DNA from: Rhodococcus rhodochrous
GTDB lineage: Bacteria > Actinomycetota > Actinomycetes > Mycobacteriales > Mycobacteriaceae
Reading direction: 5' to 3'
Assembly: GCF_900187265.1 (NCBI RefSeq)
Contig: NZ_LT906450.1
Coordinates: 1,293,444-1,357,443, forward strand
Length of the DNA: 64,000 nucleotides
Positions 56,125 through 64,000 of this stretch are shown here, one piece after another. Position 1 is the stretch's first letter. Every line of letters starts with the position of its first letter. The translations under genes were made by a program, and so were the position numbers. The notes beneath the pieces are model-generated. The model ran no database searches. It had not been told where the DNA came from and saw only the letters and a program-made list of their open reading frames with translations.

Positions 56125-57084
56125 TTACAACGATTGATACATTTCGTCGGCGCTGAACGATTTTTTGACGATGCCCACTTCGACCATGAGGTCGATCACG
56201 GATTGGACGTCCTCGGCGTCGTACTCGGTGACGTACTCCGGCAGATTCATGTTTCGCGCGGTGTCCTCGTCCATGTCCGAGAACCGAGGCAGTGTTTCTG
56301 CAGCTACTGCGTGAGGATCGAGCTCGATGTCTTCGACGGCCCTCGCAAGCGCCGCGCGGAAGGCACGAATGGCGTCGGGATTGGTTTCGATCACTTTCTC
56401 CGACGTGGCGAAGAGACCCTGCGGGCCGTTCTGGTATGCGATGGAGCGCAGATCGACGGTCTCGAGGGCGGAACTCAGTGTCGGCTCGGTGATGAATGCT
56501 GCGTCGACGTCGCCGGCTGCAAGGGCGGTAGCCATGTTCGCCTGAGGAAGCTCGACGAAGTCGACCTGGTTGTAATCCAAACCTTCGGAAAGGAGAACGC
56601 CTCGGAGGAAGATATCGCCCACGGATCCGAGGGAGGGCGTGGCGACCTTCTTGCCCAGCAGGTCTGCTGCCGCGGCGACGGAGGAATCACTCCGTACGTA
56701 GATGCCGCCCTTGTAATCGTCTGTTCCATCGATGCCTGTTGCAGCGATCGTGACGGGCAGACCGGAGTCCACTGCTTTGATGATCGACGGGTAGGACACC
56801 AGCGCGAGGTCGGTGCTGCCGGAGATCAACGCATTGATCGTGGTCGCCCCGTTGGCTGCCGGGGTCAATTCGATCTCGAGATCGTTGTCGGCGAAGTAGC
56901 CCTTCATCTGGGCGACGTACACCGGCAGAGAATCTCCGACGGGAGGGATGGACAGCGTCATGCGGGTGATGCCGTCTTCGGAGGGGGCCCCGGAGGAGGA
57001 GGCCTCGCCCCCGCAGGCGGCGACGGTGCCGGCCAGCGCGAGGGTGGCCACGGCCGCGCACACTCGTGCGAATCGTGTCTTCAT
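56125..57084 (-). CDS. NitT/TauT-type ABC substrate-binding lipoprotein
   Basis: A 319-residue binding protein. The signal peptide ends in lipobox VAAC (Cys24), followed by an NMT1/SsuA-like fold: LPVYVAQMKGYFADNDLEIELTPAANGATTINALISGSTDLALVS. These systems import aliphatic sulfonates, nitrate, thiamine precursors or aromatic acids. In this island an aromatic acid or N-heterocycle is the likely ligand. The gene follows its ATPase by about 50 bp. Confidence 0.9.
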   Translation of the reverse strand: MKTRFARVCAAVATLALAGTVAACGGEASSSGAPSEDGITRMTLSIPPVGDSLPVYVAQMKGYFADNDLEIELTPAANGATTINALISGSTDLALVSYPSIIKAVDSGLPVTIAATGIDGTDDYKGGIYVRSDSSVAAAADLLGKKVATPSLGSVGDIFLRGVLLSEGLDYNQVDFVELPQANMATALAAGDVDAAFITEPTLSSALETVDLRSIAYQNGPQGLFATSEKVIETNPDAIRAFRAALARAVEDIELDPHAVAAETLPRFSDMDEDTARNMNLPEYVTEYDAEDVQSVIDLMVEVGIVKKSFSADEMYQSL

Positions 57085-57135
57085 GTGTTCTCCAGGTTCC
57101 GGTCGAGGGGGGAACTTCGGGGCGGTGTGACGGGC

Positions 57136-57930
57136 TCAGACTTCGACTTGCAGGCCGCCGGGACACGCCTGCCGGATGAGGCGGGCGACTTCGCCGCGGG
57201 TGGTGACGAACAGTTCCTCTTCGCGAGTGCGGATCTGGTCGCGGGGGAAGTCGAGCGGGATAAGCAGGTCCGCGGTCTTGACTGTCGGTGCTTTGCTGAG
57301 CGAGACGACCCGAGTGCTCAGGTAGACGCTCTCGTCGACGTCATGCGTGACGAACAGGATCGTCATGTCGTATTGGTCGCGTACCCGTAGGAGCAGGTCT
57401 TCGAGGTCCGATCGTGTCTGGGCGTCGACGGATGCGAACGGTTCGTCCATCAGCAGCAGTTTCGGCTGCATCGCGAGAGCCCGGGCGATCGCGACACGTT
57501 GCTGCATACCGCCGGACAGTTGCCAAGGGTAGCGTTCCTCCATTCCCTCGAGCCCGACGGCGGCGAGGGATTCGGCTGTGCGGGCGCGTCGTTCGGATTT
57601 TCCGACGATTCCGAGCAGGGGGAATTCGACGTTGGCTCCGACTCTTCGCCAGGGAAACAGCGAAGCGCGGTAGTCCTGGAAGACCATCGCGAGTCCTTCG
57701 GGAACACCGTCGATCACCCGACCTCCGAGTGAGATGGTGCCACCCGTCGGTTCGAGGAGGCCGGAGAGGGTGCGCAGGAGAGTGGTCTTGCCGCAGCCCG
57801 ACGGACCGACGATCGAGACGAACTCGCCGTCGTCGACCGAGAACGACAGCCCGTTCAGGACGCGCTGTTCACCGCGGTCGGTGTGGTAGGTGTGGCTGAG
57901 GTTGTCGACCTCGAGCAATGCGTTAGCCAT
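57136..57930 (-). CDS. NitT/TauT-type ABC transporter ATPase
   Basis: A 264-residue ATPase. Walker A is GPSGCGKTT, the Q-loop is VFQDYRASLFPW, the signature is LSGGMQQR, Walker B is LLLMDEPFASVD and the H-loop is FVTHDVDESVYLS. It is of the SsuB/TauB type. It lies between the permease pair and the binding-protein gene. Confidence 0.93.
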   Translation of the reverse strand: MANALLEVDNLSHTYHTDRGEQRVLNGLSFSVDDGEFVSIVGPSGCGKTTLLRTLSGLLEPTGGTISLGGRVIDGVPEGLAMVFQDYRASLFPWRRVGANVEFPLLGIVGKSERRARTAESLAAVGLEGMEERYPWQLSGGMQQRVAIARALAMQPKLLLMDEPFASVDAQTRSDLEDLLLRVRDQYDMTILFVTHDVDESVYLSTRVVSLSKAPTVKTADLLIPLDFPRDQIRTREEELFVTTRGEVARLIRQACPGGLQVEV

Positions 57931-57943
57931 GTTTGTGTTCCGA

Positions 57944-58765
57944 TCAGTTGTCGATGGCCATGCGAAGGCGGTGCCAGTCCAGGAGGGAATGCTCGATACG
58001 TACGAGCAGGAGGTTGGACAGATAACCGAGGATCGAGAGGGCGACGATGTAGGACCACATCGTCAAGAACTCGAACGAGCGCTGTGCTTGGGACAGGCCG
58101 AAACCGATGCCGTCCGACGCAGCGTAGAGTTCCGATGCGATCAGCAGGATTATACCGAGTGATGTCGACACTTTGATGCCGGCGAAGATGCCCGTGCTCG
58201 CCGAGGGCAGGATCACACGGAACAGCATTCCTGTCCGGCTGATGCGGGTCGATCGTGCGGCGTCCTCGAATCCTTCGGGTACCTGGCGTACGGCGCTGTA
58301 CGTGTTGAACAGGACGGGCCAGATCGCGCCGAAGGTGATCAGGCCGATCCTCATGGCGGAACCGGTTCCCACCAGCACCAGGGCCAGGGGTAGGAGAACC
58401 GGGCCGGGCAGGCCGCGCATGAAATGCAGAAGGGGTTCGATGGTCATCGCCAGCACGGGAATCCGGCCGAGAAGTACTCCCAGGGTGATGCCCACTATCC
58501 ATGCGATCGCCAGTCCGACCAGGAGCCGTCCGATGCTGGGAAGAATGTCGGAGTAGAAAGAGTCGGTGAGGATGCCGTGTGACAATCCCGCGGAGAACCA
58601 ACGGTCGTAGACGTTGCCGAAGATGTCGATCGGCGGGGGAAAGTACGGGGATCGGGCGCTGACAGCCCCCAGTTGCCAGACGAGAAGCAGTACGGCTGCC
58701 GCGGTCCATCCGAGTGCCGCATTCGACCATCGGGAGACAGTGGTCGAACTCAGTGTGGTCGTCAT
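57944..58765 (-). CDS. NitT/TauT-type ABC transporter permease 2
   Basis: A 273-residue permease with about six membrane segments and the EAA-like loop RQVPEGFEDAARSTRISRTGMLFRVILPSA. It overlaps the first permease gene by 4 bp (ATGA), and the two probably form a heterodimeric channel, less usual than the single permease of most SsuC systems. Confidence 0.9.
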   Translation of the reverse strand: MTTTLSSTTVSRWSNAALGWTAAAVLLLVWQLGAVSARSPYFPPPIDIFGNVYDRWFSAGLSHGILTDSFYSDILPSIGRLLVGLAIAWIVGITLGVLLGRIPVLAMTIEPLLHFMRGLPGPVLLPLALVLVGTGSAMRIGLITFGAIWPVLFNTYSAVRQVPEGFEDAARSTRISRTGMLFRVILPSASTGIFAGIKVSTSLGIILLIASELYAASDGIGFGLSQAQRSFEFLTMWSYIVALSILGYLSNLLLVRIEHSLLDWHRLRMAIDN

Positions 58766-59607
58766 CCTTCATCCCTTCGTGCCCAGGACGCGTACTTCGT
58801 TTCGAGGACGCTCACGATTGCATTGATGAGCAGGCCCAACAGGCCGGCGATGATGACACCGGCGCAGACGGAGTCGATGCCCTGAGGCAGCATGCTCTGT
58901 AATAGGAGCCACGAGCCCAGACCGGTGGTGCTTCCGCCGATGAACTCGGCGCCGATACAGAGGATCAGGGCGATGGATACCGTCACGCGCACACCCGTGA
59001 GTACGGACGGAACGGCCGATGGCCATACCACTCGATATGCTACGAGCGCGGGGGACCACCCGAAGGATCGAGCTGTGGCTCGTGCGACACCATTGGTCGA
59101 GTGCACACCGTGAATGGTGTTCACGAGCAACGGAAATACGCAGCCGAGAGCCACGACTGCGGACTTCATCTCCAAGCCTTGTCCCGCCACCAGGACGAGG
59201 AGAGGTACCAGACCGATAGGGGGCAGCGGTCGTACCAGCTCGACGATGGTCGAGGTAGCGGCGTAGAGGCGATTCGACAGGCCGAGGAGCAGTCCGAGGG
59301 GCACCGCGATGACCAGTGCGATGGCGTATCCGACGAGCGCCGCCCAGAGGGTGTAACCGATCTGCGTCAGAAAGGCGGGGTCGGTGAGCAGTTCGGCGGC
59401 CCGCGCCAAGGTCGTCGATGCGGGGGGGAGTGCGTCACGGGGGAGCAGGTGCAGGCGGGCGACGAGTTCCCAGAGTGTGAGGAAACCGAGCACTCCGATT
59501 GTGCCCCAGAACAGATGGGTGAGGTTCGTCCTGCGGAGGAAGCGGTCCTGCGAGGACGTACTGGGTGTCACCGGCCGAGTAGGGGTGATCTCCGTCGTGC
59601 TGGTCAC
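58762..59607 (-). CDS. NitT/TauT-type ABC transporter permease 1
   Basis: A 281-residue permease with six membrane segments. The coupling-loop region is NGVARATARSFGWSPALVAYRVVWPSAVPSVLTG. The N-terminal 30 residues are a cytoplasmic Thr/Pro-rich tail. It follows the ThDP-enzyme gene by about 85 bp on the same strand and begins the importer block. Confidence 0.9.
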   Translation of the reverse strand: MTSTTEITPTRPVTPSTSSQDRFLRRTNLTHLFWGTIGVLGFLTLWELVARLHLLPRDALPPASTTLARAAELLTDPAFLTQIGYTLWAALVGYAIALVIAVPLGLLLGLSNRLYAATSTIVELVRPLPPIGLVPLLVLVAGQGLEMKSAVVALGCVFPLLVNTIHGVHSTNGVARATARSFGWSPALVAYRVVWPSAVPSVLTGVRVTVSIALILCIGAEFIGGSTTGLGSWLLLQSMLPQGIDSVCAGVIIAGLLGLLINAIVSVLETKYASWARRDEG

Positions 59608-59692
59608 TGGGTGCCCCCTGAATATCGTGGTGAAATGGGTGGGAGGGCGTGCTGTCCCTCCTCGATGACTCGTTTCATCGAATCGGTTCCGC

Positions 59693-61335
59693 TCAGTGAC
59701 CGAATGCTTCTTGGAGCCACCATGAGCCCTCCCGAGAGACGATCTTGGCGTCGATTACGAATGGGCGGTCGGGATCTGCTGCAAGCCAGGATTCGACGGG
59801 GTGCAGGTCGGTCACATTCCGGACGGTGGCCGCCTCGCAGCCGTAGCCGCGTGCGATCGCAGCGATGTCGGTGTCGGGGAATGTCACCGAGTCGAGAGGC
59901 GGTCCGTCCGTTCCGAAGTGGTGGACCTCAGCGCCGTACATGGAGTCGTTGTATACGACGACGAGCAGCGGAAGCTTCAGTCGAACTGCAGTTTCCAACT
60001 CGGAGATGCCCATGAGGAATCCGCCGTCTCCGCACGCCACGACGGGCAGACGATGAGGTTGCGCCAGTGCCGCACCCAACCCGGTTGCGAGGCCGAGTCC
60101 GACCGACTGGAATGCCTGGGTGAAGCAGAATCCGTACTCGTCGGGCACATCGAGGTACATGCTCGGGTAGCCGAGGAAGTTCCCGGAGTCCACGGACACG
60201 ATCCGCTCGGTCGGGAGCATGGTGTTCAACGTGGCCGACAGGGTACGAGGATCGATGAGTCCATCACCGGATTCGTCGTCGAACGCAACCTGGTTCCACC
60301 GCAGCCCTGTTTCGATGCGGCTCTTGACCTCGGCGGTGCGGTAGCCCTCACGATGAGTCATACCCCTCGCCTCGAGCCATGCCGACGTGGCCTTGGCGGT
60401 TTCGGCAACTCCGCCGAACAATCCGAGCGTGACGTCGCGGTGTCGGCCGATCGCGGTGGGGTTCGTGTCGATCTGTACGACGGAAGCGTCTTCTGCGATC
60501 AGTTTGCCGTGTCGCATCGTCCACATGTTGAGGGCGCAACCGAACCCGACAATGAGGTCGGCACCTGCGATCAGCTCGGCGGTGAGGGGGAGCTGAAGCC
60601 ACCCGAGACGTCGATGCTCCACGGGTCGTCGTTGAACATCCCTCGGGCGACTGCTGAAGTGGCTACCAGGGCGCCGGCCTGTTCGGCCAGCACCTGGACG
60701 GCTTCCTTGGACCCGCGGGATCGGCTGCCGCGACCGGCCACAAAGACCGGCCTTTCGGCAGAGAGGATGAGCTCAGCGAACCGTGCAACCTCGTCGGATG
60801 CGGGCTGGGGCGCGGCAGGACGAACGTAGGTGCGTTTTGCGGTGTCACCCTGAAAGGGCATGTCCTGCACGTCCAGCGGAACGTTGAGCACGACGGTGCG
60901 CTGACCGTCCCGGCACAGATTGAAGGCACGTGTGACGTCGTCCAATGCGGTCAACGGGGACCGGACACGCATCGACACTGCGCCGACACCGTTGCCGATT
61001 CCTTCCTGATCGATGAAGAAGTTCGAGGTCGGTTCGGTGGCCTCGGCCGTCAGGACCAGCAGGGGAGTGTTGCTCTTCGCCGCCTCTGCGATCCCGGTGA
61101 TCGCGTTGGTGTAACCGCAGCCCTGGTGCAGGGACAGCACTCCGACCTCACGCGACATGCGCGCGTAGGCATCGGCCATCGTGGCAGCGCCGCCTTCGTG
61201 GCGGGCTGCGACGAAGCGGGCGCCCCGTTCGATCATGGCATTGGTGAAGTGGAAGTTTCCGCTACCCACGACTCCGAAGACCGTGGACACGCCCATGTCT
61301 GCGAGGGCGTACCCGATTGCGTCTCTTACCAGCAT
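59693..61335 (-). pseudogene. ThDP-dependent enzyme (acetolactate synthase/benzoylformate decarboxylase-like), frameshifted
   Basis: Two overlapping frames encode one 547-residue ThDP enzyme. The N-terminal part (from ATG 61335) has FGVVGSGNFHFTNAM and the catalytic Glu47 in AARHEGGAA. The C-terminal part has GDGGFLMGISELETA...LVVVYND, the ThDP-Mg motif. The frames would join through GGFSSP-LTAELIAG if the C5 run at 60586-60590 (minus strand) had six C. A one-base loss there, real or a sequencing error, splits the gene. It starts 2 nt after the cyclase stop. A 2-oxoacid decarboxylase role is likely. Confidence 0.85.
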
Positions 61336-61337
61336 TG

Positions 61338-62150
61338 TTATTCGGTCTCCTTTGATGTTTCGCCTTCGATCAGTGCGAGGATGCGCGCTGGGCTCCCAGA
61401 GCCTCCGACGATGCGCAGTGGTGCGACAACGAGGAGGGCGCCGACCGGTGGCAGTCGGTCGAGGTTCTGCAACTGGGTGATTCCGTACTTTCCGGCTCCC
61501 AGCAGGAACGAATGCACGGGGAACTCCGGCTCGAACCGGAAGGCCTGGCCCGCATCGGTGCCGACCGTCTCGACCCCCAATCCGATGATCGGGGTTTCGT
61601 TGGCAAGCCATTCCGCGCAAGCGGGCGTCACGCCCGGTGTGTGGGGGCCGTTGTCATCGGCATTGATGAAGCGTTCCTGGTGTTGGGATCGAGCAGACCA
61701 GCCGGTTCGGAAAAGTAGCCAGCCTGCCGGCAAGGGCCCGAATTCTTCCTGCCACTGCATCACGTCATCGATGTCGAGAAGGAAGTCCGGATTCTCGGCA
61801 ACTTCGGCGGTCTTGTCTATCACCACCGCCGGCGCGATAAGTCTGTCGACCGGTACGGAGGCGACGTCACCGTGGGCCACACCCGTGATCCAGTGGCAGG
61901 GCGCGTCGAAATGGGTCCCTACGTGCTCACCGGTGTGAATACCGTTCTGGTAGGAAGTCGGACCCCTGTCGTCGTATCTGGCCAACTCCTCCAGTTCGAA
62001 ACGGGGGATCGGAGCCATGCCGTCGGGCAGTGGGAGCACCGGCGTCGACGACGACAACGGTGCGGTCAAGTCGAGTACCCGAATGTCGGAGCGAGCCAAC
62101 GAAAGCGCTACAGCGGCCAGTGCGCTCGGGGAAGTGGACGAGAAGCTCAT
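61338..62150 (-). CDS. Metal-dependent cyclase-family hydrolase (isatin hydrolase/kynurenine formamidase superfamily)
   Basis: A 270-residue PF04199-type hydrolase. The metal motif is HTGEHVGTHFDAPCHW (about residues 75-90). GWLLFRTGW and GLGVETVGTDAGQA follow. At 270 residues it is longer than KynB (about 210) and closer to isatin hydrolase length. Coupling to a 2-oxoacid-type ThDP enzyme would suit isatin to isatinate followed by decarboxylation, but that is inference. The ATG at 62150 lacks a clear ribosome site. It is the first gene of the right module, with a LysR box 51 bp upstream. Confidence 0.85.
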   Translation of the reverse strand: MSFSSTSPSALAAVALSLARSDIRVLDLTAPLSSSTPVLPLPDGMAPIPRFELEELARYDDRGPTSYQNGIHTGEHVGTHFDAPCHWITGVAHGDVASVPVDRLIAPAVVIDKTAEVAENPDFLLDIDDVMQWQEEFGPLPAGWLLFRTGWSARSQHQERFINADDNGPHTPGVTPACAEWLANETPIIGLGVETVGTDAGQAFRFEPEFPVHSFLLGAGKYGITQLQNLDRLPPVGALLVVAPLRIVGGSGSPARILALIEGETSKETE

Positions 62151-62201
62151 GGACTGATCATGCGAGAGGAACCAGAGCAAAACCAATGCTAAAGTGCGTT
62201 C

Positions 62202-62225
62202 CGGTATATCCAGGATGTAATACCG
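62202..62225. promoter_or_regulatory. LysR-type operator box between the cyclase and LysR genes
   Basis: CGGTAT (62202-62207) and ATACCG (62220-62225) are perfect complements separated by 12 bp, containing a T-N11-A core. It lies in the divergent promoter region, 51 bp from the cyclase start. The core TAT-TACAnnnTGGnn-ATA is shared with 47648-47675. Confidence 0.75.
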
Positions 62226-62231
62226 ATCACA

Positions 62232-62251
62232 CAATGTTTCGCCAATGTTTC
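62232..62251. repeat. Direct repeat CAATGTTTC, 11-bp period, upstream of the LysR gene
   Basis: CAATGTTTC occurs at 62232-62240 and 62243-62251, one helical turn apart, just downstream of the LysR box and 17 bp before the LysR start. It could be a second regulator contact site or part of the LysR promoter. Confidence 0.5.
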
Positions 62252-62267
62252 AGAGGAATGACAAGGG

Positions 62268-63230
62268 ATGAATCCGCAACGCATGTTCGACGGGCGCCTC
62301 AAGATTCGGCACTTGATTCTCCTGACGACGCTGGCCGATGAGGGCAGTATGGTTCGTGCGGCGGAGGTCCTCCGCGTCACTCAACCCGCCATCACCCGTG
62401 CCGTACGTGAGGCCGAAGATGTACTGTCGGCGACGCTCTTCGAACGAAAGCCGCGAGGGATGGCGCCGACAGAGTTCGGCGAGATATTCCTCGAGAGCGC
62501 GCGGACGGCTTTGAACTCGCTGCGCGCCGCCGCCGAGAGCATCGACGAGATGCAACGAGTCGGTGTGCGCCCGGTACGGGTGGGTACCAATCTGGCCGGT
62601 GCGTACTCGTTGTTGCCGCAGGCCCTTGTGGCACTCAAACGTGATCACCCCAAGTTGTCGGTTTCGGTCATCGAGGAATTGCCGGAAGATCTGGCTACCT
62701 GTCTCGCGCGGGACGAGATCGACCTGGTCGTGGGTCGGCTCGACCCGCAGGGGTACAGCACTGCCACCCACAGCATTCGCCTGTACGACGAACCCGTTCG
62801 TGCAGTGGTGAGGCGAGGGCACCCCGCGGCCGATCTCGAGAATCCCGATATTCGCGACTTGCTGGATTATCCGTGGATCCTGCCGGCTCGGCCGACCCAA
62901 CTACGGCATGAACTGGACGAACTGTTCGCACGCGAAGGGCTGGGCTTGCCTCAGAACATCATCGAGTGCTCGACGATTCTCACCCTTCGCCCGATTCTGA
63001 TCAGTACCGATGCGATCGCGCCGCTACCGATGTTGATCGGGGCGCGCGACGAACACCTCACGCTACTGCCGACCTCTCTCGCGACTGTTCCGCGCTCGAT
63101 CGGTATCACCATGCCTTCGGATCGCTCATTGAGTGCCAGCGCGCGGAGCTTGATCGATGTATTGATCAGCACAGCAAGGACTATCGCCCGAGACAACGTT
63201 CTCGATGTCAACCGAGTGCTCTCGGCCTGA
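62268..63230 (+). CDS. LysR-family transcriptional regulator of the catabolic island
   Basis: A 320-residue LysR regulator. The helix-turn-helix is at about residues 15-72: LLTTLADEGSMVRAAEVLRVTQPAITRAVREAEDVLSATLFERKPRG. The effector domain follows (RVGTNLAGAYSLLPQALVALKRDHPKLSVSV), like GbpR/CbgR-type sugar- or aromatic-responsive LysRs. It is the only rightward gene of the island and divergent from the cyclase gene. It probably activates both modules through the boxes at 62202 and 47648. GAGGAA precedes the ATG. Confidence 0.92.
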   Translation: MNPQRMFDGRLKIRHLILLTTLADEGSMVRAAEVLRVTQPAITRAVREAEDVLSATLFERKPRGMAPTEFGEIFLESARTALNSLRAAAESIDEMQRVGVRPVRVGTNLAGAYSLLPQALVALKRDHPKLSVSVIEELPEDLATCLARDEIDLVVGRLDPQGYSTATHSIRLYDEPVRAVVRRGHPAADLENPDIRDLLDYPWILPARPTQLRHELDELFAREGLGLPQNIIECSTILTLRPILISTDAIAPLPMLIGARDEHLTLLPTSLATVPRSIGITMPSDRSLSASARSLIDVLISTARTIARDNVLDVNRVLSA

Positions 63231-63576
63231 GGGCATGATCGAGGGTCTCTGCTTGTTCCGATCCCGTCGTGACTTCCCGTGGTGCAACTCGCGGAGGCCT
63301 GTGGATGTCCGCGATACCGGATCGGTGAGGTGCGGGTGCGTGGCGCTCACCGAACACAGTGATCCGGGCCATGATGAGGTCGGAACCATGACCCGCACGG
63401 TAGAGGGACGCGACCGCAAGGATGACGTCGGCTTCAGGCGTTCGTAGCGACGGCATGCCGGCGTGGTGAGCGGTTCCTTACCCGCACGAAACACGATGAC
63501 TCGAGCCCGAAAACTTCGGCCCCCAAGCTGTATCCGGCACCGTATACAGCACTGCATCCGAAATGGGAGCGATCAC
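63231..63576. other. 346-bp region between LysR and the purine-type permease
   Basis: No confident gene. A leftward 82-codon frame (63208-63456, starting MPSLRTPEADVILAVASLYR) has no ribosome site and no recognised family. It might be a gene remnant at the island edge. The last 50 bp holds the operator-like repeats of the permease. Confidence 0.4.
63527..63559. promoter_or_regulatory. Operator-like palindromes upstream of the purine-type permease
   Basis: GTATACAGCACTGCATCC (63542-63559) matches the ureide-operon site at 39314-39331 in 14 of 18 positions. In addition GCTGTAT (63527-63533) and ATACAGC (63544-63550) form an inverted repeat, so two overlapping palindromes share the central half-site. 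They end 17 bp before the ATG. Confidence 0.6.
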
Positions 63577-64000
63577 ATGACCTCACCGCACCCCGTCGAC
63601 GCGCGACTACCGTTCCTCCGGCAGTTCGCGTTCGGCCTCCAGCATGTCCTGATCATGTACACCGGATGCATCACCGTTCCGCTGGTCTTCGGCGCGGCCG
63701 TCGGACTCGACCGCGACACCATCGCGATGCTCATCAGCGCCGACCTGCTGATCGCCGGTCTGATCACCATCGTCCAGAGCCTCGGTGTCGGCAAACTCGT
63801 CGGTGTCCGCCTACCCATCGTCTGCGGTGCGACCTTCGCCGGCCTGACGCCGATGATCCTCATCGCGAAGGAATACGGCCTGCAGGCCGTCTACGGCTCC
63901 ATGCTGATCGGCGGCATCGTCGGTCTCGCCCTGGCCTGGCCGTTCGCCAGGATCATCCGGTTCTTCCCGCCGCTCGTCACCGGTGTCGTTCTCACCGTCG
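63577..64000 (+). CDS. NCS2-family xanthine/urate-type permease (5' part, runs off the window)
   Basis: The first 141 residues of a nucleobase:cation symporter-2 protein: LPFLRQFAFGLQHVLIMYTGCITVPLVFGAAVGL, then LPIVCGATFAGLTPMILI, with the Gln-His of the NCS2 QH motif in LQHVL. Members import xanthine, urate or uracil with H+. A GGGAG site lies 7 nt before the ATG at 63577. The operator shared with the ureide operon supports a purine substrate. Confidence 0.88.
   Translation, partial: MTSPHPVDARLPFLRQFAFGLQHVLIMYTGCITVPLVFGAAVGLDRDTIAMLISADLLIAGLITIVQSLGVGKLVGVRLPIVCGATFAGLTPMILIAKEYGLQAVYGSMLIGGIVGLALAWPFARIIRFFPPLVTGVVLTV

Noticed and set aside
56125-59607. Assignment of the NitT/TauT importer to nitrate or taurine
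   Set aside because: No nitrate or sulfonate metabolism genes are adjacent; the family alone does not define the substrate and the context favours an aromatic acid.
63208-63456. Leftward 82-codon frame between LysR and the permease
   Set aside because: No ribosome site, no recognised motif, and it overlaps the 3' end of the LysR gene; kept only as a note on the intergenic region.

Overview
The window is GC-rich actinobacterial DNA. The gene set (recCBD operon, WhiB protein, paired clpP genes, DUF2505 protein, DUF6986-allB-alc ureide operon, lipase-maturation-factor protein, many GTG/TTG starts, 4-bp ATGA/GTGA overlaps) points to Rhodococcus or a close relative. No rRNA, tRNA or CRISPR array was seen. 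The identification rests on recognising gene families, not on a database search.

Layout. 1-8.9 kb: housekeeping and stress genes (TrxR-like flavoprotein, aldehyde dehydrogenase, CPA1 Na+/H+ antiporter, esterase, DJ-1/PfpI protein, ferritin-like protein, small membrane protein, DUF2505). 9.2-17.7 kb: recC-recB-recD. 17.8-20.5 kb: lipase-maturation-factor-like membrane protein, a lipoprotein and a sugar O-acetyltransferase. 20.5-30.8 kb: a divergent polyol locus. Leftward it has a SorC-type regulator and a binding-protein ABC importer; rightward it has two polyol dehydrogenases, a PfkB sugar kinase and a xylulokinase. Two operator-like repeats lie between the arms. 30.9-37.4 kb: unrelated single genes (pentapeptide-repeat, CGNR zinc finger, HAD phosphatase, VOC protein, MFS transporter with an in-frame tandem repeat, acyl-CoA synthetase, basic membrane protein). 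37.5-39.2 kb: an accessory clpP pair, three 32-bp tandem repeats and a convergent ClgR/PopR-like XRE regulator. 39.3-42.9 kb: ureide (allantoin) degradation operon. 63.6 kb to the end: start of an NCS2 xanthine/urate-type permease.

The most unusual part is 43.0-63.2 kb, an all-leftward catabolic block with a divergent LysR gene at its right end. It separates the ureide operon from the purine-type permease, although both carry the same palindromic operator-like sequence. It looks like a catabolic island inserted into a purine-degradation locus. Its left part encodes the 3-hydroxyanthranilate meta-cleavage route: 3-hydroxyanthranilate 3,4-dioxygenase, ACMS decarboxylase, aminomuconate semialdehyde dehydrogenase, RidA-type aminomuconate deaminase and 4-oxalocrotonate decarboxylase/hydratase. 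Its right part encodes a metal-dependent cyclase/isatin-hydrolase-type enzyme, a ThDP enzyme (frameshifted here), a NitT/TauT-type ABC importer, a thiolase-DUF35-CoA-ligase module, a catalytically degenerate aldehyde dehydrogenase and an Asp/Glu-racemase-fold protein. The last of these is cut by a 1364-bp IS256-family element with a perfect 8-bp target duplication. Two matching LysR-type boxes (TAT-N12-ATA with a partly conserved spacer) lie about 50 bp upstream of the first gene of each part, which suggests one LysR regulon. The starting substrate is not evident. An N-containing aromatic entering through an isatin/isatinate-like step and converging on 3-hydroxyanthranilate is a testable guess.
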